A stretch of DNA of 64,000 nucleotides, from positions 1 through 64,000 of the forward strand of contig JARRBK010000002.1 of the NCBI GenBank assembly GCA_029982615.1, read 5' to 3'. Below the pieces are notes generated by a model. It made no database searches. It had not been told where the DNA came from and was given only the letters and a program-made list of their open reading frames with translations. Below are positions 26,711-35,386 of the stretch, piece by piece. A program made the translations under genes and the position numbers. The stretch is from Tepidanaerobacteraceae bacterium (lineage in GTDB: Bacteria > Bacillota > Thermosediminibacteria > Thermosediminibacterales > Tepidanaerobacteraceae). Every line of letters starts with the position of its first letter. Position 1 is the first letter of the stretch.

Positions 26711-26993
26711 TATGCAGATTTTAAAGGCTATAAAACCTTTTTTGACCACCAAAGGCCAGGGAATTATTGATACATTCATTACTGTAATGAATATTTTTAG
26801 GCCATCAGAGCCGCAACAAAAAATAAACATCGATGCCCTCGCTGACTTTTTAACCATAATGAATGAAAGCTTTGAAAGCCAAAAACAATATACTGAAACG
26901 AACGAGACTGAAGAACAAAACGGCGCCCTGAAATCACAAGACGTAGAAAATCTCTTGAATATCCTGGCTGACAAAAAGCTTTCCAAAGGATAA
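26682..26993 (+). CDS. Hypothetical helical protein (103 aa)
   Basis: The ATG is preceded by GGAGGGTAGAAA. The protein has a moderately hydrophobic amphipathic first half (AIKPFLTTKGQGIIDTFITV) and an acidic, Gln/Glu-rich second half, with no known domain. It is followed by 12 nt, a good RBS and the LFLILIL peptide ORF. It resembles the 122-residue protein at 27501 in overall make-up. Confidence 0.6.
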   Translation: MKILTLAEDDMQILKAIKPFLTTKGQGIIDTFITVMNIFRPSEPQQKINIDALADFLTIMNESFESQKQYTETNETEEQNGALKSQDVENLLNILADKKLSKG

Positions 26994-27005
26994 GGAGGTG
27001 CAGAT

Positions 27006-27125
27006 ATGGGCAACAGAGCTGTATTTTCCCTTTTTCTGATACTTATTTTGATGTTATTTTCCGATAGCACTTTAACTAAAGAGGCTGACAAATTAAAAAA
27101 GGCTGAATCAGCAGATGCTTCATAA
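27006..27125 (+). CDS. LFLILIL small peptide (39 aa)
   Basis: AAGGAGGTG lies 5 nt upstream of ATG 27006, the best ribosome site in the cassette. The peptide has one hydrophobic core, VFSLFLILILMLFSDS, then a short Lys/Glu tail ending in AESADAS. It is of the same type as the two - strand peptides at 27919 and 28048. I think it is real. Confidence 0.6.
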   Translation: MGNRAVFSLFLILILMLFSDSTLTKEADKLKKAESADAS

Positions 27126-27206
27126 CAATTTTAGGGCTAAATGCCCTAATTTTTGTTCATCATTCATCCATTGAAGACATATAAATAGTTACTGGAGGTG
27201 TAAAAT

Positions 27207-27500
27207 ATGTTTGGAGATATGGAAAAAATGGCTAAAATTTTTCAGGACGAGATACTCCGTTTAAAAGAACAACTGAAAAATACTGTTTTTACAGAAAAAT
27301 CTTGCGACAACCGTGTAACCGTCTCCATAAATGGTCTTGAAGAAGTAGTAAAAGTCAGCTTTAATGCTGATGAATTGCATCCTGAAATTAAGAATTATCT
27401 TGAAAGCTCAACCCTTGAAGCTACAAATAGGGCTCTTTTAAAAGTAAAAGAATATTTAAAACAGAAATTTTCCAATTACGACTTATTTGGAGGGATATAA
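27207..27500 (+). CDS. YbaB/EbfC-like DNA-binding protein
   Basis: 97 residues with the YbaB arrangement: helix (about 1-30), a three-strand sheet (RVTVSINGLEEVVKVSFNADEL) and a C-terminal helix pair. YbaB proteins dimerise as tweezers and bind DNA without strong sequence preference. RBS GGAGGTG. The ordinary ybaB normally lies beside recR and dnaX, so this would be a second, sporulation-island paralogue. Confidence 0.75.
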   Translation: MFGDMEKMAKIFQDEILRLKEQLKNTVFTEKSCDNRVTVSINGLEEVVKVSFNADELHPEIKNYLESSTLEATNRALLKVKEYLKQKFSNYDLFGGI

Positions 27501-27869
27501 TTGGTTCAAAGCGACAACAACTCCAAAATCGACCTACTGACGACAATTTTGGATGTCATCCACGGCAGACACAGCCAGAGTACAAATGAATTGGTGAGTT
27601 TATTGGCTTTAAGCAACCTGCTGGGAATAATAAGTTTTATAAATTCACAGGATATAAAATTCGATATGGGTTCTCCTTTAAAATCTGGCAATGCAGATTT
27701 GAAAGAAATGGCCATGAATCTTTTGAGTTCTATGGGCAGCGGCTCTTCCGACAAAAAAATAAATCCAACAATGCTTTTAAATATTTTGAAGACAATGTCA
27801 TCAGGAGAAGGTTCCTCACCGGAAACGAAAAGTATAGAAAAAAGTGAAAATAAGCCGAAGAATAACTAA
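27501..27869 (+). CDS. Hypothetical protein (122 aa)
   Basis: TTG start overlaps nothing but abuts the YbaB-like stop, with GGAGGGATATAA upstream. The middle has LVSLLALSNLLGIISFINSQ, weakly hydrophobic, and the C-terminus is Ser/Lys-rich. No known family. Probably co-translated with the YbaB-like gene. A terminator follows directly. Confidence 0.6.
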   Translation: MVQSDNNSKIDLLTTILDVIHGRHSQSTNELVSLLALSNLLGIISFINSQDIKFDMGSPLKSGNADLKEMAMNLLSSMGSGSSDKKINPTMLLNILKTMSSGEGSSPETKSIEKSENKPKNN

Positions 27870-27873
27870 TAGC

Positions 27874-27903
27874 GAAGCCGTGCTTTAGCACGGCTTCATT
27901 TTT
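27874..27903 (+). terminator. Terminator of the + strand cassette
   Basis: Perfect 10-bp stem GAAGCCGTGC/GCACGGCTTC with a TTTA loop, followed by a T5 run. Confidence 0.88.
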
Positions 27904-27918
27904 AAATCATCATATTTA

Positions 27919-28002
27919 TCAATCATCAGAGAAGAACAGGAGAATCAATATTAAAAACAATGCAAATGCCATTCTGCTATCAAACCCACCAAATCCTCCC
28001 AT
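27919..28002 (-). CDS. LFLILIL small peptide, YjcZ-like (27 aa)
   Basis: ATG 28002 follows AAGGAGGG with a good spacing. The frame reads MGGFGGFDSRMAFALFLILI and then LLFFSDD. Gly-rich head plus one hydrophobic helix is the make-up of YjcZ-type tiny sporulation peptides. It is near-identical in its core to the peptide 46 nt away on the same strand. Confidence 0.7.
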   Translation of the reverse strand: MGGFGGFDSRMAFALFLILILLFFSDD

Positions 28003-28047
28003 TTTAACCCTCCTTTCTTTTTTAATACCACCTATATTCATATCAAC

Positions 28048-28128
28048 TCAATTGTCTCCGAAAAACAAGAGTATAAGTATTAAGAATAGTGCAAAAGCCA
28101 TTCTGCCGCCATAGAACCCATCTGCCAT
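28048..28128 (-). CDS. LFLILIL small peptide, YjcZ-like (26 aa)
   Basis: ATG 28128 follows AAAGGAGGTT. Begins MADGFYGGRMAFALFLILIL. Ends LFFGDN. Shares the core RMAFALFLILILLFF with the neighbouring peptide, differing only at the ends. A tandem duplication of a tiny gene is likely. Confidence 0.7.
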   Translation of the reverse strand: MADGFYGGRMAFALFLILILLFFGDN

Positions 28129-28241
28129 AATCTATAACCTCCTTTGTCTTTAGCCTAATATAATATATGCTTTATATATGGAGGCGGTTACTGATTACCA
28201 AACCAAAAGCCTTCTGCATTAATCAAATCAAAAAAGCACAA

Positions 28242-28286
28242 AAAAAGTCCGGGCCCATTTTTACAAAATTTTGCCCAGACTTTTTC
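28242..28286 (-). terminator. Terminator of rng
   Basis: AAAAAGTC...GACTTTTT arms with a GGGC/GCCC core and one mismatch lie just after the rng stop on the - strand; an A/T tract follows on both sides. Confidence 0.6.
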
Positions 28287-28293
28287 ATTATCA

Positions 28294-29991
28294 TCATATC
28301 AATCTAGCTCTCGCGTATGTCCGAAAGGTTTTATATATTTCGACCCGAACTTTTTCTCCCACAAGGTTTGCTCCTTCCTCCACATCAATGATGTAACCGT
28401 CGACCCGTGCAATACCGTCATTCGTATTTGAAATATGGACCTCTTCTATAACCACATCCATAATCTGCCCTTCCCGCACTGGCATTGCCATGCTTTCAAG
28501 CTTGGCCTTGCTGCCCACGGCTTTTATTCTGATTTCTTCAGGATGAAGGCTGTCATTTCCTTTAATAAAAATATACTTTTCATATCGGCTCTCCATCTGC
28601 GAAAGGCGGTTGCCGCCGCTTCCAATTACTACTGACGCCACTGAAGGATGGACTTCCAACAATACAGCTTCGCCCTTTCGTTCGCGAAACACCCTGACCA
28701 ATTCCCTTTCCACTTTTTTTGCGACTGTATCTTCTGAAAGTATCCTTCCTCTGCCTTCACAGTACGGACAGGTTTTTTCAAGCACCTCGTCCAAGCTTTG
28801 GCGCACCTTTTTACGGGTAATCTCTACAAGGCCAAGTTGTGTCAAGCCGAGTATGTGAGCTCGTGTCCTGTCTTTCTTCAATTCTTCTTCCAGGGCGGAA
28901 AGCACCATTTTTTGATGTTCGGGTGATGTCATATCAATAAAATCGACTATTATAATACCGCCAATGTCTCGCAACCTCAATTGCCTGGCTATTTCACGCG
29001 CTGCTTCAAGATTTGTCTTTAAAACCGTATCTTCCAGATTCACACTTCCTACGAACTTGCCTGTGTTGACATCTATTGCAGTTAATGCTTCCGTCCTGTC
29101 TATCACAATATACCCGCCACATTGAAGCCATACTTTGCGCTGCAAAGCCCTGTCAATCTTCGATTCGATATTAAAATATTCAAAAATTTCTTCCTGGCCC
29201 CTGTAAAATACGACCCTATCTTTTAATGCAGGCGAAAGCACTGACAGCATCTCTTGAACTCTTTCATACTCATATAAGCTGTTTATGTAAAACTTGCTGA
29301 CTTCGGGAGTAAAGATGTCCCTTACCATTCTCGATATTAGATTCATATCTTTATAAATAAGTTTCGGAGAAGAACACTTTTTTTGTCTTTGCAATATATC
29401 TTGCCATTGCCTCTTTAAAAAATCTATGTCGGCCTTCATCTCATCTTTTCCAATACCTTCAGCAACAGTCCTCACAATTACTCCCATACGAGCAGGCCTA
29501 ATGCTTTCCGCCAAGGATTTGAGCCGGTTTCTCTCATCATCTTTTTCTATGCGCCTCGAAATGCCAACATAGTCTACAGTGGGCATAAGCACCACATATC
29601 TACCGGGGATAGTGATATTTGTTGATACTCTCGCCCCCTTCGTGCCAATGGGTTCTTTTACAACCTGCACCAGTACATCTTGGCCAACTTTTAACATATC
29701 CTTAATAGATACTTTTTTTAAGCCTTCAATCAATTCTTCATCTTCAGGGCTCGACGGCTCAAAGTTGAAATTTATGTCGCCTGCGTATAAAAAAGCATTC
29801 TTGCCTAAGCCAATATCTATAAATGCAGCCTGCATCCCCGGCAAAACATTTGCTACTCTTCCTTTGTATATATTCCCCACGACTCGTTCATTATTGATTT
29901 TTTCCACATATATTTCTGAAAGTTCTCTCTCTTCCAGAACAGCCAGACGTATCTGGTCCCTGCTTACGTCAACAACAATCTCCCTCGACAT
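28294..29991 (-). CDS. rng: Ribonuclease E/G family endoribonuclease
   Basis: 565 residues with an S1 domain near 40-120, the RNase E/G catalytic core (DVNTGKFVG, with Asp303 region and IIVDFIDM) and the zinc-link Cys pair CPYCEGRGR. It is of RNase G length, lacking the RNase E C-terminal scaffold. It cuts 5'-monophosphorylated RNAs and matures 16S rRNA. In many Clostridia it follows the two radical-SAM-type genes, as here. Confidence 0.93.
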   Translation of the reverse strand: MSREIVVDVSRDQIRLAVLEERELSEIYVEKINNERVVGNIYKGRVANVLPGMQAAFIDIGLGKNAFLYAGDINFNFEPSSPEDEELIEGLKKVSIKDMLKVGQDVLVQVVKEPIGTKGARVSTNITIPGRYVVLMPTVDYVGISRRIEKDDERNRLKSLAESIRPARMGVIVRTVAEGIGKDEMKADIDFLKRQWQDILQRQKKCSSPKLIYKDMNLISRMVRDIFTPEVSKFYINSLYEYERVQEMLSVLSPALKDRVVFYRGQEEIFEYFNIESKIDRALQRKVWLQCGGYIVIDRTEALTAIDVNTGKFVGSVNLEDTVLKTNLEAAREIARQLRLRDIGGIIIVDFIDMTSPEHQKMVLSALEEELKKDRTRAHILGLTQLGLVEITRKKVRQSLDEVLEKTCPYCEGRGRILSEDTVAKKVERELVRVFRERKGEAVLLEVHPSVASVVIGSGGNRLSQMESRYEKYIFIKGNDSLHPEEIRIKAVGSKAKLESMAMPVREGQIMDVVIEEVHISNTNDGIARVDGYIIDVEEGANLVGEKVRVEIYKTFRTYARARLI

Positions 29992-30024
29992 GGATGTTCA
30001 GCTCCTCAAAATGGTAAAAATTTA

Positions 30025-30696
30025 TCATAATGGAGGTGTGGAATTCCCCTCCTTTATTAAATATAATTCCTCCCTGTGGATATGTTTTACTATCAATTCC
30101 TCCGAAAGATGTATACTCAATGCCTTTATTATCATATCGGGCGACACGCTTTCCCGCTGGCCAGCAGCTATTGTCATCTTCAATAAAATCCCGCCGCCAG
30201 TTTTTGTCATTACTTTAATATTATAAATCATGGGCGCTATATTCACTTTCTTTATCCCTTTTTTGGTAACTTTTTCCATGTTTATCTCTTTCTTATTCAC
30301 CAGTTCTTTCACCGCTGCCTCTATATATTCTTTTGGATAATCACCCGCCAGCGAAACTGCATACAATGCAGCATTTATCTCTGAAAGGGCGAATTTTCCT
30401 TCAAAATCGCTTGCTTTTAAGGCCTTCAGCCCCTCCGGCAAACAAGAATTTAAGCGTCGCAAAACCTCCTGCACCGGAATATCTTCATAAAACTCCACAT
30501 CCACATATTCACTGCTGCTGGTGACCCCAACGGATAGCGCCGGAGAAAATATTAATCTTGGATGTGGAGTAAATCCTTTTGAATATGCCAGCGGAAGTTT
30601 TGCTCTCCGGAACGCCCGCTCAAATGCTCGCATCATATCGAGATGGGAAATATATTTTACCGGCTCAGCCTTTTCGAATTTTATTCTGAGCTTCAC
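30025..30696 (-). CDS. TIGR03936 (DUF2344) family protein
   Basis: The start KLRIKFEKAEPVKYISHLD matches the opening of the family, so I take GTG 30696; frames upstream add only a few residues. The family occurs as a partner, or fused C-terminal part, of the radical SAM protein encoded upstream. The two genes overlap by about 30 nt. It has no iron-sulfur cysteines. Function is not established; an RNA or tRNA substrate role has been suggested for the pair. Confidence 0.85.
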   Translation of the reverse strand: MKLRIKFEKAEPVKYISHLDMMRAFERAFRRAKLPLAYSKGFTPHPRLIFSPALSVGVTSSSEYVDVEFYEDIPVQEVLRRLNSCLPEGLKALKASDFEGKFALSEINAALYAVSLAGDYPKEYIEAAVKELVNKKEINMEKVTKKGIKKVNIAPMIYNIKVMTKTGGGILLKMTIAAGQRESVSPDMIIKALSIHLSEELIVKHIHREELYLIKEGNSTPPL

Positions 30697-32545
30697 AAAA
30701 GCCACCACCCTTCAATCTAACTATACCGCAGGCATGGCACCGGTCAAATCTGCAATCCGGAGTGGTTATTCCCTTTTTGGATTTTTCGCGTTCCTTTAGC
30801 AGAAATGCTCTGTCAATGCCGGCATCGATTATTTCCCACGGGAACGATTCATCCAATTTTCTTTCCCTGTTTGCATAAAATTCTGGAGATATACCCGCCT
30901 CCTTAAAAGCATCCATCCATTTGTCAAAAGAAAAAATGTCGTCCCATCCGTCAAACCTGCAACCCTTTTCATGGGCAAGCCTCAATACCTTCCCCAATCT
31001 TCTATCTCCTCTTGAAAAAACTGCTTCGAGAAAACTCAATCTCCCGTCGTGCCAGTTGTAGAAAATGTTTTTTGATTTCAATAACGATTTTAACAGTTGT
31101 TGCCGCCTTTTTATCTCTGCAATCGGAATCTGGGGTTCCCATTGAAAAGGCGTGAACGCTTTCGGTACAAATGTGGATGTGCTCACATTTACTCGTAATC
31201 CTCGGGCCGTACCTTTAACGCTCTTGTAAACGTCGACCACTTCCATGGCCAGCTTTGCGATGCCTTCAATATCTTCATCGGTCTCCGTGGGAAGGCCAAT
31301 CATAAAGTACAATTTTACTGAATTCCAGCCACATAAAAAGGCGTCTCTAACGGAAGACATAAGATCTTCTTCTGTTACTCCTTTGTTTATCACATCTCGC
31401 AACCTTTGCGTACCTGCTTCCGGTGCGAAGGTTAGACCAGTTTTCTTTATTTCCTGAACCTTCTCTGCAAGTTGAAGAGAAAAAGCATCAATTCTGAGAG
31501 AGGGCAGCGAAAGACCTACATGGCAGTCTCGGAATTCATCGGTTAAGATTTCGGTAAGCTCTCTCAATGAGGAATAGTCGCTAGTACTCAATGATGCAAG
31601 GGAAACTTCCCCGTAACCGGTCTGCTCAACTATGTCTTTTGCGAGTTTAGCCAGCCGCCCTACAGATTTTTCCCTAACAGGCCTGTAAATCATACCCGCC
31701 TGACAAAACCGGCATCCGCGGGTGCAACCCCTGAAAATCTCCAGCATAGCTCTATCATGTATAATATTCAAATAGGGAACAATAAATTTTGTAGGGTAAT
31801 ATATTTCTTCTAGATTTCTTATAACCCGTTTCCGAACTTTATCAGGAATGCCACTTTTACGAGGTAAAATCTTATCTATGGTCCCATCATCATTATATGA
31901 TACATCATACAATGATGGCACATAAACTCCGGGAATGCGTGCAACCTGCTCAAGGAATTTTTCGCGCTTTTTTCCGTTTTCTTTTAAATTTTTGTAAAGG
32001 TCAACAATCTCTAATATGACCTCTTCAGCCTCTCCTATAACAAAAAAATCTATAAAATCAGCTAGAGGTTCGGGATTATATGCGCATGGACCGCCTGCAA
32101 TAATAAAAGGATGCCCATCACACCTGTCTTTTGATAAAATCGGGATACCCGAAAGCTCAAGCATATTTATTATATTCGTGTAACTCATTTCGTATTGAAG
32201 GGTAAAGCCCAAAAAATCGAATTCTTTTAAAGGAGTCCTGCTTTCAAGGCTGAAAAGCGGTATCCTATTTTGCCGCATGAGTTTTTCAAAATCTACCCAT
32301 GGCGCAAAAACCCTCTCTGCATATACGTCTTCTTGCTCGTTGAGCAGGTGGTACAATATTTTGATGCCAAGATGTGACATTCCTACTTCGTAGACGTCTG
32401 GAAATGCCAGTGCAATATGAACTTTCATCCTCTCTACCGGTTTATGGATGCTGTTGTATTCATTTCCTATATATCGGGTTGGTTTTGATACCTTCAACAA
32501 ATTTTCTTCCAGCCATTGGTTTATTTCCAAAGTAATGCCTCCCAA
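30665..32545 (-). CDS. B12-binding-like radical SAM protein (TIGR03960)
   Basis: A radical SAM domain with FRGCTRGCRFCQAG (CxxxCxxC) near residue 265 follows a B12-binding-like N-terminal domain (GMSHLGIKILYHLLN). It ends in a Cys-rich tail (CDRFDRCHACG). Together with the DUF2344 protein and RNase G it is a stable Clostridia unit. Function is not known. RNA modification is the common suggestion. Confidence 0.9.
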   Translation of the reverse strand: MGGITLEINQWLEENLLKVSKPTRYIGNEYNSIHKPVERMKVHIALAFPDVYEVGMSHLGIKILYHLLNEQEDVYAERVFAPWVDFEKLMRQNRIPLFSLESRTPLKEFDFLGFTLQYEMSYTNIINMLELSGIPILSKDRCDGHPFIIAGGPCAYNPEPLADFIDFFVIGEAEEVILEIVDLYKNLKENGKKREKFLEQVARIPGVYVPSLYDVSYNDDGTIDKILPRKSGIPDKVRKRVIRNLEEIYYPTKFIVPYLNIIHDRAMLEIFRGCTRGCRFCQAGMIYRPVREKSVGRLAKLAKDIVEQTGYGEVSLASLSTSDYSSLRELTEILTDEFRDCHVGLSLPSLRIDAFSLQLAEKVQEIKKTGLTFAPEAGTQRLRDVINKGVTEEDLMSSVRDAFLCGWNSVKLYFMIGLPTETDEDIEGIAKLAMEVVDVYKSVKGTARGLRVNVSTSTFVPKAFTPFQWEPQIPIAEIKRRQQLLKSLLKSKNIFYNWHDGRLSFLEAVFSRGDRRLGKVLRLAHEKGCRFDGWDDIFSFDKWMDAFKEAGISPEFYANRERKLDESFPWEIIDAGIDRAFLLKEREKSKKGITTPDCRFDRCHACGIVRLKGGGFCEAQNKIRKG

Positions 32546-32582
32546 AAAAAGTTTAGTACTTATTAATATTATGTGTTATTTA

Positions 32583-33461
32583 TTATATCAGGTCCCTTAA
32601 CCTTATGTCCAATCCTTCCTGTACAATTTTGTCAAATATTTCCGTTTCTGTCAAATGGTTTTTTATTTTCATATTACGATCTAGCAGGCAAACAATATAG
32701 TACTTATGCGGATCAAATTTATAAAGCAACTGCTTTGCCGTAGCACTTTCCACGGCCACAAGCAATTCTAGGGGTAAAAAACCTTTTTTGAACAGCATTT
32801 CTTTTTTTCGGGCGATGTTTTTTAAAAAAGCCAGAGGAGCTTCTTTTTCTTCTTTAAAGGCATAACTCCAGAGAAAAAAGCCTGCAATAACAAAGTTAAA
32901 AAAAAATCTGCCTTTAGACAAACCGACTGCAGCAAAAAGAAACATCACCAGCGCCAGAATTTTAGTTATTTTAGCAGCAATCCTTATTGCAGAAATATAA
33001 TTCATATACTGTCTGAGCCATAAAACAAAAACCCTTCCGCCATCTAAAGGAAGGGCTGGCAGCATGTTAAAAAAGCCTATTATCAATTGATAGTGGATAA
33101 AATTTTTCACCGTTCTTAATATTGTTTCGCCCTGATTCAATAAAAAATATGACAAGACAATCGATACAGCAAAATTAACCATGGGGCCCGCCAACACAGT
33201 GAGCATTTCTGCCTCTGGTGTTGCCTCATCTAAGTTGACTATTTTTATTCTCCCCCCAAAGGGTAATATCTCTATTCTATCCACCCTGAGCCCCAAGGAT
33301 TGCGCCGCTGCTATATGCCCTATTTCATGGAACCCTAAGGCCATTATGGCAGCAATCAATTCGTACCATAATCCGGCCATTAGAGAGATTAAAATCAGCA
33401 ATATAAAAAAAAAGTCAATCTTTACTTCCATTTCCATAATTTTAACAGTCATATTCTTCAC
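32583..33461 (-). CDS. spoIVFB: SpoIVFB-like site-2 intramembrane protease
   Basis: Six hydrophobic segments. The zinc motif HEIGH is in the second helix region (about residue 45) and the second ligand motif NMLPALPLDGGR at about 140. The C-terminal CBS-like region is short. SpoIVFB cleaves pro-sigma-K in the mother cell. It follows spoIVFA, whose product restrains it. Identification is by family and position. Confidence 0.9.
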   Translation of the reverse strand: MKNMTVKIMEMEVKIDFFFILLILISLMAGLWYELIAAIMALGFHEIGHIAAAQSLGLRVDRIEILPFGGRIKIVNLDEATPEAEMLTVLAGPMVNFAVSIVLSYFLLNQGETILRTVKNFIHYQLIIGFFNMLPALPLDGGRVFVLWLRQYMNYISAIRIAAKITKILALVMFLFAAVGLSKGRFFFNFVIAGFFLWSYAFKEEKEAPLAFLKNIARKKEMLFKKGFLPLELLVAVESATAKQLLYKFDPHKYYIVCLLDRNMKIKNHLTETEIFDKIVQEGLDIRLRDLI

Positions 33462-33467
33462 CTTAAA

Positions 33468-34112
33468 TCAAGGTATTTTTAGCCAATTTTCCGGGTCCTG
33501 ATGAATGCCGTTTTTCAATACTTCAAAATGCAAATGGGGGGACTCTACCAGGCCCGTTTTCCCCACTGTCCCGATTATGTGCCCTTGTCTTATCTGTTCC
33601 TTCTGTTTCACGTATATATCTCTCAAATGACCATATACCGTTGTTAAATTGCCATTATGATTGATTTTTACAATACGGCCCAATTCCGAATCTTCCCCAA
33701 TATATATCACCACTCCGTCAAGCACTGCTTTTACCGGAGTGCCTTCTTTTTGAGCTATATCAATGCCGTTGTGCATCTTTTCAACCTTTAAAATGGGATG
33801 CAACCTGTTGCCATATTTAGAAGTCACCTCACCGGACACTGGCAAAATCATTGATGTGGAATTCATTTGTTCAAAAGCAGGAATGCTTTCCTTTAATTTT
33901 GAAATACCTTTGAGTGTTTCTGCCAGATCGCTGAAATCGTATTTGTACTCAAAAACATAATAGTTAACCTTTAAAAGTGCTGACTTCGTAAAAGGGGTAT
34001 CTACTTTTTTGAACAAAAGGACTATGATAAGTATTAATATGCTTATCACCATTTTTTTCAAATCTATCCAACTTGTTGTTTTTGAATTTTGTTCATAATA
34101 ATTGTAATACAA
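33468..34112 (-). CDS. spoIVFA: SpoIVFA-like M23 domain protein
   Basis: One membrane segment (about 20-40) and a C-terminal LytM/M23 domain with SGEVTSKYGNRLHPI, HNGIDIAQ and HLHFEV. Zinc-ligand residues are present (His in HNGID with its Asp, and HLH), unlike the degenerate Bacillus protein. TTG 34112 fits GAGGGTG upstream; GTG 34119 lies on top of it. It pairs with spoIVFB. Confidence 0.85.
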   Translation of the reverse strand: MYYNYYEQNSKTTSWIDLKKMVISILILIIVLLFKKVDTPFTKSALLKVNYYVFEYKYDFSDLAETLKGISKLKESIPAFEQMNSTSMILPVSGEVTSKYGNRLHPILKVEKMHNGIDIAQKEGTPVKAVLDGVVIYIGEDSELGRIVKINHNGNLTTVYGHLRDIYVKQKEQIRQGHIIGTVGKTGLVESPHLHFEVLKNGIHQDPENWLKIP

Positions 34113-34195
34113 CTTAAACACCCTCGATTCTATTGGTACTATAAATCTATTTATATATATCTATTTTATTGAAAGCTCGTTTATTACAAAAAAAA

Positions 34196-34213
34196 ATGCT
34201 CTTTAAAGAGCAT
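34196..34213 (-). terminator. rodA terminator
   Basis: Perfect 18-nt palindrome ATGCTCTTTAAAGAGCAT. The - strand continues with a T9 run. It sits just before the end of rodA's transcript. Confidence 0.8.
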
Positions 34214-34215
34214 CC

Positions 34216-35313
34216 CTAAAAAAGTATTTTTTGTCGCCTCATGCCCACGTTTAGCACAATACCCACCGATATCATATTCATTAAAAAAGAGCTCCCTCCA
34301 TAACTCATAAAAGGTAGCGGTATCCCTGTTACTGGCATTATGCCTAATGTCATGCCAATATTTACTAGTATCTGGAAAGTCCACATCGTTGCTATACCCA
34401 CCACCATATAGGTTCCAAGCAAATCCCTAGCTTTAAGGGCAATCTGAATGGTTCGGTACAATAACAAAAAAAACAAAATCAGGAGCAACATTCCGCCTAT
34501 AAATCCAAGTTCTTCCCCGAGCACAGCAAATATAAAATCGGTATGCTGCTCCGGAATGAAATCCAGCTGGTTCTGCGTTCCGTGAAACAAACCTTTTCCC
34601 AATAGTCTTCCCGAGCCTATGGCAATCTTCGATTGAATCACATGATAACCTGCCCCCAGAGGATCAAGGTTGGGGTTTAGAAAGACAATTATCCTTTTTT
34701 TCTGATAAGGCTTCAAAAAACGCCATACCAGCGGTAAACACAATATTCCGCTTCCTATTATGGCGCCAAAAAGCTTATAACTTATGCCCGCCACAAAGAT
34801 CATTCCAAAAAGTATTGCCAGCAAGACCAAAGAAGTGCCAAGATCCGGCTGCTTCATTATAAGAATCAAAGGCAAACCTACATGTAAAAAAGCCAATGCT
34901 ACATCCTTTATGTCGTTTAGAACTTTTTTCCTTTCCAGATACTTCGCCAGAGTTATAACTACGGCCAGTTTTGCAAATTCCGACGGTTGTAAACCGAATG
35001 AGCCTATCGGAATCCATCTTTGGGCCCCCATGCTTTCCCTGCCAATTATCATTACGGCTATCAACATGCACAAGTTTACGGCATAAATTACATTTGACCA
35101 ATAGGCTATTGTATGGTAATCAATGGACATTATAAAAAACATGGCCAAAAGGCCAATACAAAACCACAAAAATTGCATTTTTGCATAATGAAAACTGCCG
35201 CCAGGAGAGGTGGCGTGAGTGGCGCTGCTAATTATCAATATGCTGAGTGTTGTTATTAACAGGATCAATATCAATATTGGATAATCGATATACTTCAATA
35301 ATTTGCGGTTCAT
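34216..35313 (-). CDS. rodA: Rod-shape glycosyltransferase RodA (SEDS)
   Basis: 365 residues, about ten membrane segments, with the SEDS signatures LGAGYHVIQSKIAIGSG, ERGFIPEQHTDFIFAVLGEELGF-like (LDFIPEQHTDFIFAVLGE) and PFMSYGGSS. It polymerises glycan strands with PBP2 (mrdA, 39.0 kb). Start ATG 35313 with GGGAGG 7 nt upstream; an upstream frame to 35364 is unlikely. Confidence 0.95.
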   Translation of the reverse strand: MNRKLLKYIDYPILILILLITTLSILIISSATHATSPGGSFHYAKMQFLWFCIGLLAMFFIMSIDYHTIAYWSNVIYAVNLCMLIAVMIIGRESMGAQRWIPIGSFGLQPSEFAKLAVVITLAKYLERKKVLNDIKDVALAFLHVGLPLILIMKQPDLGTSLVLLAILFGMIFVAGISYKLFGAIIGSGILCLPLVWRFLKPYQKKRIIVFLNPNLDPLGAGYHVIQSKIAIGSGRLLGKGLFHGTQNQLDFIPEQHTDFIFAVLGEELGFIGGMLLLILFFLLLYRTIQIALKARDLLGTYMVVGIATMWTFQILVNIGMTLGIMPVTGIPLPFMSYGGSSFLMNMISVGIVLNVGMRRQKILF

Positions 35314-35386
35314 ATATAATCCTCCCGAATACTCGATGACCATTATATCATAAAATAACAGCAATCATAAGAATTCATTTTCTCTT

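Noticed and set aside
26603..27091. 162-codon frame on the - strand
   Set aside because: Antisense to the 103-aa gene and the small peptide gene, which have good ribosome sites.
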